In this document: positions 52,533 through 62,205 of the stretch, one piece after another | Numbering within the stretch: the first letter of the stretch is position 1 | Layout: each line of letters starts with the position of its first letter | Source: an uncultured Granulosicoccaceae bacterium | GTDB lineage: Bacteria; Pseudomonadota; Gammaproteobacteria; Granulosicoccales; Granulosicoccaceae | Length of the DNA stretch: 64,000 bases | Assembly (NCBI GenBank): GCA_937998875.1 | Contig: CALLBO010000021.1 | Coordinates: 40,639-104,638, forward strand | Direction: 5' to 3' | Position numbers and translations under genes: made by a program | The notes under the pieces: generated by a model | Seen by the model: the letters and a program-made list of their open reading frames with translations, nothing else | What the model was told of the DNA's origin: nothing | Databases searched by the model: none

Positions 52533-53194
52533 ATCAACACCGGTTCGGTGATTGAGCCGGATAGATGAACTGACTGATGTTTTGAGGTGGAGGTATGTGC
52601 CGGTGAGAATATTTATTCAGGTAACGCAGATTATTGAAATTCAACTTTTGAGTAAAAAGTAGTTTTGGCACTTTGCCGTCCTTGTTGCTTGCAATAAAGA
52701 GCTGACCGTTTGTTGCTGTGTCAAACCATGGGCTGACACAGAAGTGAGCTGCTTGTGAAGCAAATATAGTTCTCACTTTACAACCGACTCGATATATATA
52801 GCCAAAGCGATGAAAAATTCTGGATTAAATTTCAGTTCTTCATAGAAAAATGTCAATGTGATGGCACAAAAATTTAAATATGCTGAATAAAGTGCCGGCA
52901 ACAGATTGATGTATCGCGAATAGAGGGGGTATGTATAAAACTTTGTGCTCGTTTCCTATCGTTCGGTTGTGCGCAGATATACCCGGTCTGCAATGACTAT
53001 GGATTATGACCGGGTCGTTTTCTGGTCTGGCAGATGTGGAGTGTCAATATCGTTGCGTTGGAAAGCACTGTCTTTGCGTTGTTTTATTGACAATGTCATA
53101 AACCTGTCTTGCTATTTGGTGTAGGGAGATCAGGAATTTATGTTGCCTGCCATGCTGCGCAGCATGGTGTCAATCTGCGCAGCTTGGCGCTGGT
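52533..53194. other. Intergenic region with a perfect palindrome
   Basis: 662 bp lie between two minus-strand genes. The only structure seen is the 18-bp palindrome at 53150-53167. A minus-strand 80-codon frame at 52534-52776 has no support. The promoter of the GGDEF-EAL gene should be near 52540-52850. Confidence 0.5.
53150..53167 (-). terminator. Perfect 18-bp palindrome after msrB
   Basis: CCATGCTGCGCAGCATGG is a perfect palindrome 28 bp past the msrB stop on the minus strand. A loopless hairpin needs a few unpaired bases, and no T-tract follows, so a protein-binding site is equally possible. Confidence 0.4.
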
Positions 53195-53749
53195 TCAGGC
53201 AGCGACGAATTTTAACGCAACTCCATTGTTGCAGTAGCGCAGTCCGGTCGGCGCAGGCCCATCCTTGAATACGTGTCCATGATGGCCGCCGCAACGCGCA
53301 CAGTGATATTCAGTTCGTGGATATATCAATTTAAAATCGGTGCTGGTTTCGATGTGGCCTGGAATTACATCAAAAAAGCTCGGCCAGCCGGTGCCACTAT
53401 CGAACTTTTTGTCTGACTCAAATAACGGTAGTTCGCAACCTGCACAAACATAAGTACCGTCCCGCTTCTCGTCATTTAGCTTGCTGGTAAAAGCTCGTTC
53501 GGTGCCGGCTTTTCTTAGAATGCGATATTCCTCAGAACTGAGTCGTTTTTTCCATTCTGAGTTAGAGATCTCAATTTTTTCCACCTGCTGATCCTCGGTC
53601 ATGGTGACTTGCACGGACTCGGGTAGCTTCGAGTCTTCACTCGCAAGTAGTGTTTTCTGGATTCCCAATACAGCAGTGGGTGCGGCGACAGTACCTGCGA
53701 ATAGCTTAACAAATGTTCGTCTGTTCAATTTGAACTCCCGGTATGGCAA
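53195..53749 (-). CDS. msrB: Peptide-methionine (R)-S-oxide reductase, Tat-exported
   Basis: 184 residues. The N-terminus has a twin-arginine signal (LNRRTFVKLFAG) and a hydrophobic stretch to about residue 30. The MsrB domain is complete: zinc cysteines Cys102/105 (CAGC) and Cys150/153 (CARC), GTGWPSFF, and the catalytic Cys173 in RYCNNGVALKF. It repairs oxidised methionine R-sulfoxide in periplasmic proteins. Tat export suggests it folds with its zinc in the cytoplasm first. It is monocistronic. Confidence 0.92.
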   Translation of the reverse strand: MPYREFKLNRRTFVKLFAGTVAAPTAVLGIQKTLLASEDSKLPESVQVTMTEDQQVEKIEISNSEWKKRLSSEEYRILRKAGTERAFTSKLNDEKRDGTYVCAGCELPLFESDKKFDSGTGWPSFFDVIPGHIETSTDFKLIYPRTEYHCARCGGHHGHVFKDGPAPTGLRYCNNGVALKFVAA

Positions 53750-54297
53750 AAGAATTGTGCAAGGCCGGAAACTCCGGTTTGCTGGTTCCAGTTAGAGGCG
53801 AGTGTATCGCTAAGGTTTCCTCAGATCGTATGGTCTCTGTGTCAAATCGATAAGGGATTTATCACTGAATTATAACGTTCCATCCGCAATCGGCACTGAG
53901 CACAAAAAAAGGATTCCTGTGTTGAAAGTGTGTTTGCCTGCAGGACTTTTCAAGTCGAGCGTCCTGGGTGCTGTCTGAGGACCACGTCCAAACAGCTGCC
54001 GGAGACTCCGATCTTGTAGGTGGTCGGTGGTGGCTAAAGTGTGAGTTTCTCCCGGTTATCGCCCGGCCGACGACGAAAATTCCGGATGTTATAAAAGCTG
54101 ATGTAGGTAAGTTAAGATTCTGCGCATCTTTGCGTCCGTTCTGTTCCTCTTTACAGTGACGTTCTGCACCTCTTTATAGTGACGTTCTGCACCTCCTTAC
54201 AGTGACGTTCTGCTCATTGCTGCGGTACAGATATTGCCGATAGTGGTCCATTAGCTCCGTGACTTTCACGTAAGCAGTAGCTGTTGGACATCATGAT
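53750..54297. other. Regulatory region upstream of the copper-oxidase operon
   Basis: 548 bp between divergent genes. It holds three 23-bp direct repeats (54146-54214) and no gene I can support. The promoter of the downstream operon is expected close to the repeats. Confidence 0.55.
54146..54214 (+). repeat. Three tandem 23-bp direct repeats
   Basis: Units at 54146-54168, 54169-54191 and 54192-54214 share the core CAGTGACGTTCTGC (TAGTGACGTTCTGC in the second). The 23-bp spacing is close to two turns of the helix, so bound proteins would lie on one face. They end 83 bp before the ATG of the copper-oxidase-like gene and are good operator candidates. Confidence 0.7.
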
Positions 54298-57294
54298 ATG
54301 AAGCACTTCAAGTTTTTAGCCCTGGCGTCAACGGCAGTTCTGATGGCAGCCTGTGATGGCGGAGATGGTGTGCTTCTTACCGCGGAATCTGATGCCGCAG
54401 ACGGTATCGAGACAATTGATTTCTTCGGTATGGAAAACACCGACAATGAAACCATAGCCTATGAACCCGAACTGGGTTTTGCGGTTCAGGATCGTGGCCC
54501 GTTAACCATTAGTACCGCACTGCTTGGTAGCTCAACTGAAGGTCAGGATTATCGGGTGGATTGCCCTTCCGGTGAAGCATTGGTGGGTCTGGAAGGATTT
54601 GAAAGTGGCAGCCAGATCAATCAGGTGGTCGCTAAATGTGTTGAAGTGAGTAGCAGTGGTAATTGGGTTGGCACACCACAGTCGCAAACTCGTACAGTAG
54701 GAATTACCAGTGGTAACACCTACAGTGTTGATTGCACCAGTGGTCATGCTATTACCGGTATCACCGGATTAACTAAAAACAATACTATCGCATCAGTTCA
54801 AATTCATTGTAGCCAGCTGTCGGGTCCTGAGCGAACCACAGGTCAAAGTAGCGATTCACGTGTTGTTGGTCAGGTCGCCACGGCTACAGCCAAACAGCTT
54901 TGCGGATCAGGCGGGGTGGCGACCGGTATCCATGGCCGTGAAAACAGTGAGCTCAAGGGATTGGGTCTGGTCTGCCATGAATCACCAGCTACGGCGGGAC
55001 GCTGGAGTAATCCTTTTAACTGGCCCGTGCAGGCGGTGCACGCTTTAATGACTCCGCAAGGTCATATTATGTCTTACGGTTTCAAAAACGGGTCGGGTAA
55101 TCTGTTTGATTATGATGTTTGGAATCCGGAGTTAGGCACAGCGGATTCTTCACATACAACCTTCGCGTCAGATCAGGGCGTGTTTTCCTTTTGCAATGCC
55201 TCTGTAGTGATGCCCGGTAATGGCAACATCCTGATGCCTGGTGGTACTAAGCTTAATTCAGACAATGCAGGTGTTGCTGACGTGCCAATCTATGACACGG
55301 TTACCGGTGGATTGTCGCGCGCTCCGGATATGGCTAACAGGCGCTGGTATCCGACGACTGTGGTGCTGCCAAACGGTGAGATACTTGTTGCTGGTGGTCG
55401 GGATGTAGCTGGCGTTGCAACCAATACTCCGGAAATCTACTCTCCCGATACCAATGAGTGGCGCTCTCTGTTTGGTGCAAGTATGGCAGGGCTCAGCTGG
55501 TCCTACCCACGGCTTTGGGTAGCTTCTGACGGTCGCGTGTTTGGTATTTCAAAAAACGAGATGTACTTTATAAATCCGCTTCAGTCAGGCGCGCTGCAAA
55601 GGGTCGGCACTTTCACTAATAGCTACACGTCCTATGGCGAGGCTACAGCGGTGATGTACCGACCGGGTAAAATTCTGCAGCTCGGTGGTAACAGATCCGG
55701 CGGTACCAATGCACTGATGATTGATATCACCAGTGGCACACCTGAAGTTCGTCCAACTAATGATATGAATCTTCCCCGAAATGCGTGGGCAAACTCTCAG
55801 ATACTGGCCAATGGTGAAGTGATGGCCATGGGCGGTAGTAAAGTTGTTAATGACGCTGTGACTGCTGCACTGAATGCCGAGATATGGGATCCCGCTACTG
55901 AAGAATGGACTGTTGTCTCGAGCTTCAAATGGCCACGACTGTACCACTCAAATTCTGTACTGCTTAAAGACGCAACCGTGATGATCTCAGGCGGTGGTAA
56001 TCCCGGCCCGGTGACTAACTACAATGCAGAGATATTTTCACCGCCGTATCTATACAACGATGATGGTAGCCCTGCGGTGAGGCCGGTAATTGACTGGGCG
56101 CCAAAGAAGAGTGCCTATGGGCAGCAGATTACTTTGAATACAGCTGCTTCCGAAGTTGCCAAAGTCAGTTTTATTAAAACGTCAGCAGTAACGCATTCCT
56201 GGAATGTTGAACAGCGCTACATGGAGTTGCCTTTCTCATCCAATGATGACAACAGTATAAAAGTGGGTCTGCCTGCCTTACGCACGACAGCCACACCCGG
56301 TTACTACTTGATGTTTGTCATCAATCAACAAGGTACGCCATCAGAAGCCGTGATTATAAAGCTGGGCGATGAGCCAGGTGTGGAACCGGAACCGCCGGTC
56401 ATTACACCCGAGCCTGAACCGGTCGAGACAGATAGTTTGCTGGTCAATGGTGGTTTCGAGGATGGTAAAGCCAGCTGGTTTGACTGCGCTGATGCATCTC
56501 TGTCAGTCGCGGGTAACCGTGCAAATAATGGCGAAAAGGCGCTGACGCAAAACTCCGGTGCGTGTTTGTATCAGGAGTTTGTGGTTGAACCGGGAAATAC
56601 CTATACAGTCATTTGTGATGCTTTTGCGCAGAACTCTGCCTACTCGAGTATCAGTCTGACGATGATGGACCCGGGTTATACAGAGCTCGTAGCTGATGCG
56701 GCGGTTGTCACATCGTCTGCATATGCTACTTACAGTAAAGCGCTTCAGGCTCCCCAGGAAGCGGGTATTGGCGCAGTTACCTTATATTCTGAAGGTCCGA
56801 CTCACTATGATTCCTGCATAGTGATTACTGATGGCACAACGACTCCGGTGACCCCGCCTGTTGTGCAACCACCTGTTCCGCCACCGGCATCCAGTCTGCT
56901 GGTGAATGGAGACTTCAGTCAGGAAAAATCCGGCTGGTATGACTGCTCCAATAGTAATTTAACCTCCATCGAGCCAGTCGCTGGCAGCCAGGATAATGCG
57001 CTTAAAGTACAGAACGCCGGGTGCATCTATCAGGAGTTTGCAGTGACGGCTGGTAAGCAGTACGAGCTAAACTGTATTGCACGGTCTGAAGGATCGCAGT
57101 ATTCCAGTATTTCCTTCCAGATGGCTGATGCAACTTACAATCAGCTTGATTCCAAAGTGAAAGTTGTCGGTCCGGGTGATTACCAGAGTTATATCGCAAC
57201 ACTGACTGCACCTGCCAACAGCGCCACTGGTGCGGTGACCCTGTATTCAGAGGATATCACTCGAGTTTCTGCCTGTTACGTTGAAGAGATCTGA
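54298..57294 (+). CDS. Galactose-oxidase-like radical-copper oxidase lipoprotein
   Basis: 998 residues. Lipobox LMAAC (Cys19). Residues about 75-230 hold three cysteine-rich repeats. A Kelch propeller (about 240-585) and a DUF1929-like domain (about 595-695) follow. The galactose oxidase/glyoxal oxidase copper residues are all placed: Cys299 (FCNA) and Tyr351 (RWYPT) for the Cys-Tyr cofactor, axial Tyr549 and ligand His550 (RLYHS), and His633 (THSWN). The C-terminus has two CBM-like repeats (about 720-860 and 885-998). Family members oxidise alcohols or aldehydes and make hydrogen peroxide. A Sco-type chaperone gene overlaps the stop (TGATG). The substrate is probably a sugar or aldehyde, by family only. 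Confidence 0.87.
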   Translation: MKHFKFLALASTAVLMAACDGGDGVLLTAESDAADGIETIDFFGMENTDNETIAYEPELGFAVQDRGPLTISTALLGSSTEGQDYRVDCPSGEALVGLEGFESGSQINQVVAKCVEVSSSGNWVGTPQSQTRTVGITSGNTYSVDCTSGHAITGITGLTKNNTIASVQIHCSQLSGPERTTGQSSDSRVVGQVATATAKQLCGSGGVATGIHGRENSELKGLGLVCHESPATAGRWSNPFNWPVQAVHALMTPQGHIMSYGFKNGSGNLFDYDVWNPELGTADSSHTTFASDQGVFSFCNASVVMPGNGNILMPGGTKLNSDNAGVADVPIYDTVTGGLSRAPDMANRRWYPTTVVLPNGEILVAGGRDVAGVATNTPEIYSPDTNEWRSLFGASMAGLSWSYPRLWVASDGRVFGISKNEMYFINPLQSGALQRVGTFTNSYTSYGEATAVMYRPGKILQLGGNRSGGTNALMIDITSGTPEVRPTNDMNLPRNAWANSQILANGEVMAMGGSKVVNDAVTAALNAEIWDPATEEWTVVSSFKWPRLYHSNSVLLKDATVMISGGGNPGPVTNYNAEIFSPPYLYNDDGSPAVRPVIDWAPKKSAYGQQITLNTAASEVAKVSFIKTSAVTHSWNVEQRYMELPFSSNDDNSIKVGLPALRTTATPGYYLMFVINQQGTPSEAVIIKLGDEPGVEPEPPVITPEPEPVETDSLLVNGGFEDGKASWFDCADASLSVAGNRANNGEKALTQNSGACLYQEFVVEPGNTYTVICDAFAQNSAYSSISLTMMDPGYTELVADAAVVTSSAYATYSKALQAPQEAGIGAVTLYSEGPTHYDSCIVITDGTTTPVTPPVVQPPVPPPASSLLVNGDFSQEKSGWYDCSNSNLTSIEPVAGSQDNALKVQNAGCIYQEFAVTAGKQYELNCIARSEGSQYSSISFQMADATYNQLDSKVKVVGPGDYQSYIATLTAPANSATGAVTLYSEDITRVSACYVEEI

Positions 57295-57938
57295 TGCGAG
57301 TTCGTGACACTGCATTGCTGCGCAAGTTATCTCAAAGATGGCTGGTATCAGTATCGTTTGTGCTGATGTTACTTGCCGGAACGTTTGGTTTTGCCCTGTA
57401 CTCGAACGCAGGTGGGAATGATCGGGCGGCACCCAATACCTCTCTAAGTCTGGCCAGCCTTAACCTGATTGATCAGGACGGCAGGAAACTCAAGCGTTCG
57501 GACCTTCAAGACAGACTGGTGTTGATGAACTTCTTCTTTACTTCATGTGGCAGTGCCTGCCCGGTTCAGACTGCAGTGCTGCGGGAGGTTACTGAGAACC
57601 TTGATCAGTCTGTCGATGTATTGTTTCTATCGATTTCCATTGCACCGCTCTCAGATACGCCTGACGCAATTGATCACTATCTGGAAAAGTATGAGATACA
57701 TCGAGATAACTGGAAATTTGTTACGGCGAGCGTTGAGAATACCGCTGAGCTGGTACAGCGGTTTGCTGTGACACTTGATAACGCCGTGGTTAAAGATGAT
57801 CTAATCGATCATCGTAATATGGGTTACCTGTTTGGTAAGTCAGGTGCGCTGATGCAGCAGTATCAGTTAATACCCGGTATGAGTAAGCGGCTTATCAGAG
57901 AAATCGCCGAGCTCTCAGTGCTTGAGCCGCAAGCATAG
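57294..57938 (+). CDS. Sco1/SenC-type copper chaperone
   Basis: 214 residues with an N-terminal membrane anchor (about 17-36). The thioredoxin-like domain has the copper CxxxC (Cys85/Cys89 in SCGSACP), the SDTPD turn (about 120-124) and His173 (DHRNMG). Sco proteins deliver copper or reduce thiols for cytochrome oxidase Cu(A) in many bacteria. Its start overlaps the stop of the copper-oxidase-like gene and no cytochrome oxidase gene is near. Supply of copper to that oxidase is therefore the simplest inference. Confidence 0.9.
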   Translation: MRVRDTALLRKLSQRWLVSVSFVLMLLAGTFGFALYSNAGGNDRAAPNTSLSLASLNLIDQDGRKLKRSDLQDRLVLMNFFFTSCGSACPVQTAVLREVTENLDQSVDVLFLSISIAPLSDTPDAIDHYLEKYEIHRDNWKFVTASVENTAELVQRFAVTLDNAVVKDDLIDHRNMGYLFGKSGALMQQYQLIPGMSKRLIREIAELSVLEPQA

Positions 57939-57973
57939 AAAACTGTCTGCCGTAAAAACCATCTCCCGTAACA

Positions 57974-58804
57974 CTATTGGGCGCGGCTTCTGCGCAAGGT
58001 GAAAATACCGGCGGCAACAATAATTGCCGTGCCTGTCCAGGTCCATAAATCCGGTAATTGACCGAACACCAGATACCCGTAGATCGTTCCCCAGAGAATC
58101 AATGTGTAGTGTATCGGGGCAACTACTGCGGCTTCGGCAACCTCAAGTGCTTTGATCACCAGTACTTCTGCAACTGCTCCCATGGTCGCCATCGATATAA
58201 TCAGCATGATATGAGTGGCAGTTTCGGGTGTTCGCCAGATAAAAGGCATAGGGAGTGAGATCAGGAAGCTGCCAACAATGGCAGTGTAGGCCACTGTTGT
58301 ATGGGTTTTGTCAGTGTCTGCGAGTTTTCTACCGATCACCTGCCGTAGTGCGTAAGCCAATGCGGCGATTAACACCAGCAGCACTGCAGGATGCACGGCA
58401 CCGGAGCCGGGTCGGATGATAATCATCGCACCGATAAAGCCGACAATTACTGCAGACCATCGTCTAATACCAACTTTCTCACCTAAAAAAAGTGCGCCCA
58501 GTATGGTTAGAAAAAAGGGTGCGACAAAGCTTACGGCTATAGCATCAGCCAGTGCTGCATGGCGGATAGCGTACACAAACAACAGGCCTGAGCAGATGGC
58601 CAGTCCACCGCGAGTCAGCTGCAAAGCCGGTTGCCGGGTTTTGAGTATGACCGGACCTTTCATAGCCAGCAGTATCAACACACCGATAAACAAGCCAATC
58701 TGACGGAACCAGATAATCTGTGCGGGATGAAATTCACTGGTGAGAAATTTGGCTTGTGTATCTACGGCGGAAAATAGAAACATGCCGGCCAGCATTAACA
58801 ACAT
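57974..58804 (-). CDS. EamA/DMT-family transporter
   Basis: 276 residues, about nine or ten membrane helices in two EamA halves. WFRQIGLFIGVLILL and SAVIVGFIGAMIIIRPG are characteristic of the EamA family. It would export or import a small metabolite. It converges on the Sco gene and diverges from the NicX-like operon at 59078. Confidence 0.87.
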   Translation of the reverse strand: MLLMLAGMFLFSAVDTQAKFLTSEFHPAQIIWFRQIGLFIGVLILLAMKGPVILKTRQPALQLTRGGLAICSGLLFVYAIRHAALADAIAVSFVAPFFLTILGALFLGEKVGIRRWSAVIVGFIGAMIIIRPGSGAVHPAVLLVLIAALAYALRQVIGRKLADTDKTHTTVAYTAIVGSFLISLPMPFIWRTPETATHIMLIISMATMGAVAEVLVIKALEVAEAAVVAPIHYTLILWGTIYGYLVFGQLPDLWTWTGTAIIVAAGIFTLRRSRAQ

Positions 58805-59077
58805 ACCGAATTTGCTATTGCTGCGGCGTTGCCTGACTGAAGCAATCGGGGCGATCGATGGGTTAGTGATTAGATAGCTCCTGCTGCATTTGAGACGGTT
58901 AAACTCATCGAGTTACCAGGCTCTGCTGATTAAACCGGTCTTGTTTCCATTCTTGAATGAACTTGAAGTCGCTTTAAGGCGGTACGCTTGGCATATGCGC
59001 GAGACAACTACTGCGCAGACAGTATTGAAGCATTTGAGATACACTGCAAGCTTCAGAATGTTGCGAGAGAGACTTAA

Positions 59078-60109
59078 ATGGGAACACCGCTTGATCCGGT
59101 TTGGCTTGACGCGTTCAGGCAGGTCTTTAGTCGCTGCCGGATAGGTGATGATGAGTCTGTGGTTGTGTTGGCAGAGGCTGGCAGTCGCGGCGTGTTGATC
59201 GAGCTTGCAGAAATTACACTCGCACAGCTTGGTTATCAATACTACCGACTGGTGTTACCAACGCCAGTATCGCTTGCAGGTCCGGTGGTTAGATCAAGCG
59301 GTGCGTCAACAGCGCTGACAGGTCAGACGGCAGCGGTGCAATCTCTGTGCGGTGCAGACGTGGTAGTAGACCTGACCGTCGAAGGGCTGATGCATGCACC
59401 GGAGACAGCTGAAATCCTCAAATCCGGCACGCGGGTGATGAATATCTCCAACGAACACCCGGAAACGCTTAGCCGTTTGTTGCCGGACGACGCACTCAAA
59501 GACCGGGTAAAAGAAACTGTTAAACGCATCAGAACTTCAACCATGATGAAGGTCATTTCCGGGGCGGGCACAGACCTAACGGTGAATTTAAAAGATGCCA
59601 ACACGGTAGGTGTCTGGGGCTGGACCGATCGACCCGGTACTCTGGCACATTGGCCCGGTGGACTGTTCGTGAGCTTTCCCGCTGCAGGTTCTGTGAACGG
59701 TCAACTGGTGCTGGCTGCAGGCGATCTTAATTTAACTTTTAAACGCTATATAGAATCACCTGTCACGCTCACCATTAAAGACGACTATGTGACCGATCTC
59801 AACGGTCACGGCGCAGACTGCGCTTTGATGAAAGACTATCTTGCATCGTTTCAGGACAAGGCGGCCTACGCTACCAGCCATGTCGGCTGGGGGTTGAATC
59901 CAGCAGCGCGCTATGAAGCAATGACGATGTATGATCGCAGTGACACTAATGGTACGGAGCTGCGGGCAGTTGCCGGGAACTTTCTTTATTCAACCGGTGC
60001 TAATGAGTTTGCCGGTCGATTTACCCGCGGTCACTTTGATCTGCCGGTGATGGGTTGCACTATTTCACTTGATGATCAGGTGGTCGTGAACCAGGGGGTA
60101 CCTGCTTGA
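59078..60109 (+). CDS. NicX-like 2,5-dihydroxypyridine 5,6-dioxygenase / M29-type protein
   Basis: 343 residues. The metal site is in the place of NicX: His268 in SHVGWGLNPAARYE and His319/Asp321 in RGHFDLP. As I recall, the P. putida enzyme has the triad His265, His318, Asp320. NicX cleaves 2,5-dihydroxypyridine to N-formylmaleamate in nicotinate breakdown; close relatives in the M29 aminopeptidase-like family may act on other rings. The alpha/beta hydrolase gene overlaps its stop. The rest of the nic pathway (nicA/B, nicC, nicE, nicF) is absent from the window. Confidence 0.7.
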   Translation: MGTPLDPVWLDAFRQVFSRCRIGDDESVVVLAEAGSRGVLIELAEITLAQLGYQYYRLVLPTPVSLAGPVVRSSGASTALTGQTAAVQSLCGADVVVDLTVEGLMHAPETAEILKSGTRVMNISNEHPETLSRLLPDDALKDRVKETVKRIRTSTMMKVISGAGTDLTVNLKDANTVGVWGWTDRPGTLAHWPGGLFVSFPAAGSVNGQLVLAAGDLNLTFKRYIESPVTLTIKDDYVTDLNGHGADCALMKDYLASFQDKAAYATSHVGWGLNPAARYEAMTMYDRSDTNGTELRAVAGNFLYSTGANEFAGRFTRGHFDLPVMGCTISLDDQVVVNQGVPA

Positions 60110-60918
60110 TTAAATCTGCCCGGGCTATGATTGCCGGCATTGACTGTCTGGTTTCAGAACCGGCCACGGCAAATGAATTAACGCAAACCATTGTTTGTCT
60201 GCATGGTATCGGTGGCGATGATGCGAGCTTCGCGCCTCAGTCTGAGCATCTTGCCGGGCGTTACCGGGTGGTTGTCTGGAACATGCCGGGCTATAGAGAA
60301 TCTGCCAATGTAGATCAACTGTCGTTTGAAGGGCTTGCCGGCAGTGTTGAAAAGTTGATTGACGCTCTAGCTTGCGGACCTGTTCATATTATGGGGCAAT
60401 CTATTGGCGGGATGATCGCTCAGGAGATGTTTCACAGGTACCCTGAAAAAGTAAAGTCATTAATCCTGGTAGCAACAACTACCGCATTCGGCGGGCGCGA
60501 CAATTCATTTAAAGGCGCATTTCTTAAAGCTCGTCTTGCACCGCTGGATGACGGCAGGACAATGGAACAGATTGCCGAAGCTGCCATACCGTCAATTGTT
60601 GGTAGTAACACAGAACAACACACGATCACCGATGCCACAAATTCAATGGCAGCATTGGATGCAGATGTCTACCGACAGGTACTTGCGTGTCTGGTGACGT
60701 TTAGTCGTAGACAGGAATGGATGGATATAAATTGTCCGGTATGTTTGGTGGCTGGAAGTGAAGATACCAATTCACCCGCTGCTACGATGAAAAAAATGGC
60801 TGATAAATTGCCCCATGCCGAGTTTCACGAGATTGAGGGCGCAGGTCACCTGGTTAATCTTGAGCAGGGTAAGATTTTTAATAACATCGTTAGCAGCTTC
60901 CTGCGCGGTTTTAGCTAA
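60106..60918 (+). CDS. Alpha/beta hydrolase, possible deformylase
   Basis: 270 residues if it starts at the TTG at 60106, which overlaps the upstream stop and has a strong GGGGG seven bases before it; the first ATG (60127) has no ribosome-binding site. The nucleophile is Ser99 in GQSIGG, with GSEDTN and EGAGH carrying the probable Asp and His. In nicotinate clusters NicD, an alpha/beta hydrolase of similar length, hydrolyses the NicX product. Equivalence here is likely but not shown. Operon partners downstream use CoA chemistry. Confidence 0.82.
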   Translation: MIKSARAMIAGIDCLVSEPATANELTQTIVCLHGIGGDDASFAPQSEHLAGRYRVVVWNMPGYRESANVDQLSFEGLAGSVEKLIDALACGPVHIMGQSIGGMIAQEMFHRYPEKVKSLILVATTTAFGGRDNSFKGAFLKARLAPLDDGRTMEQIAEAAIPSIVGSNTEQHTITDATNSMAALDADVYRQVLACLVTFSRRQEWMDINCPVCLVAGSEDTNSPAATMKKMADKLPHAEFHEIEGAGHLVNLEQGKIFNNIVSSFLRGFS

Positions 60919-60951
60919 CCTGCCTGGTGTTAATTAGAGCATTCCGTATCT

Positions 60952-62205
60952 ATGAAAGATGACGCACCTATATTTAATCCTGAACAATGGCAGCTGACAA
61001 AGCAGCAGGCAGAGCTTTGCGTGCTTGCACGAGAGCTGGGTCAGTCGAAGTTTGCTGAACGTGCTTTCCAGTATGATCGTGAAGCTGCATTTCCTACGGA
61101 GAACTTCAAGGATCTTCACGAGTCCGGATTGCTGGGGGTTTGTATACCAGTCGAATCCGGCGGTAAGGGTGCAGACCTGAAAACCTATATGTTGATGGCC
61201 TCGGAGATCGGTCGGTATTGCGGTGCTACCGCACTGACATTCAACATGCATGTCAGTTCCTGTTTGTGGACCGGGCCACTCGCAGATGGTCTGACTCTGG
61301 ACAATGATCTAAAAGCGGCATTGGAGAAAGGCCGTAAGCTGCACTACAAAAGAATCATCGAAGACGGGGCAATTTATGCACAACCGTTTTCTGAGGGGGG
61401 AGATGCTGCTGCCGGTAAAGCAGCGTTCGGCACTCAGGCAATTCGAACAGAAGGTGGTTGGCGAGTCAGCGGAAAAAAGATTTTTGCATCCCTCTCAGGT
61501 CATGCAGACTACTATGGAGCGCTATGTACCGAGTTAGCTGACAAGGACGATACTCCATCGCGTAGAAATACCATGTATGTTGCAATCCCTGCCAATGCGG
61601 AAGGGGTAAGTGTTGAAGGGCATTGGGACCCGCTGGGTATGCGCGGCACCGTATCGCGCACGTTAATATTCGACAATGTGTTTGTGACAGAAGAATCACT
61701 GCTGATGCCACGCGGTGTTTATTTTCAGGCGGCACGTCAATGGCCGCATATGTTTATGACGCTGACACCGGCCTATATGGGTATCGCGCAGGCAGCTTAT
61801 GATTTTACGGTGTCCTACCTTCGAGGTGAGATGTCCGGTACGCCACCGATAAAGCGGCGGATGTATCCAACCAAGCAAATCGCTGTGGCACAGATGCGAA
61901 TGATGCTTGAGCAAACTAAATCGCTTTGGTTTCAAAGTATCAGTGAAGCAAAACCAAACCCGGACAAAGAATCCCTGTTGCGTGCCTGGGCTGCGCAATA
62001 CACGGTGATGGAGAACGCTAACGAAATCTCTCGGCTGGCGATCCGCACCTGTGGTGGTCAGGCGATGCTGCGTTCGCTTTCGCTTGAACGTTTATACCGT
62101 GACAGCCGCTGTGGTGCGCTGATGTTGCCCTGGACTGCTGAGCTTTGCACAGACATGATCGGCAAGGCAGCGCTGTATGAGCCGGGTGAGAGTGACGACG
62201 AATGA
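60952..62205 (+). CDS. Acyl-CoA dehydrogenase
   Basis: 417 residues with the ACAD layout: N-terminal helices (1-130), a FAD-binding beta domain about 140-255 (IYAQPFSEGG, GWRVSGKKIFAS, LGMRGTVS) and a C-terminal four-helix domain (RTCGGQAMLRS). It would introduce a double bond at alpha-beta positions of a CoA ester and pass electrons to ETF. The next gene, an acyl-CoA ligase, overlaps its stop by 4 bp, so ligase and dehydrogenase likely work on the same acid. Confidence 0.88.
   Translation: MKDDAPIFNPEQWQLTKQQAELCVLARELGQSKFAERAFQYDREAAFPTENFKDLHESGLLGVCIPVESGGKGADLKTYMLMASEIGRYCGATALTFNMHVSSCLWTGPLADGLTLDNDLKAALEKGRKLHYKRIIEDGAIYAQPFSEGGDAAAGKAAFGTQAIRTEGGWRVSGKKIFASLSGHADYYGALCTELADKDDTPSRRNTMYVAIPANAEGVSVEGHWDPLGMRGTVSRTLIFDNVFVTEESLLMPRGVYFQAARQWPHMFMTLTPAYMGIAQAAYDFTVSYLRGEMSGTPPIKRRMYPTKQIAVAQMRMMLEQTKSLWFQSISEAKPNPDKESLLRAWAAQYTVMENANEISRLAIRTCGGQAMLRSLSLERLYRDSRCGALMLPWTAELCTDMIGKAALYEPGESDDE

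Noticed and set aside
54146..54214. CRISPR array
   Set aside because: Three units are directly adjacent with no spacers and no cas genes are near; direct-repeat operator is more likely.
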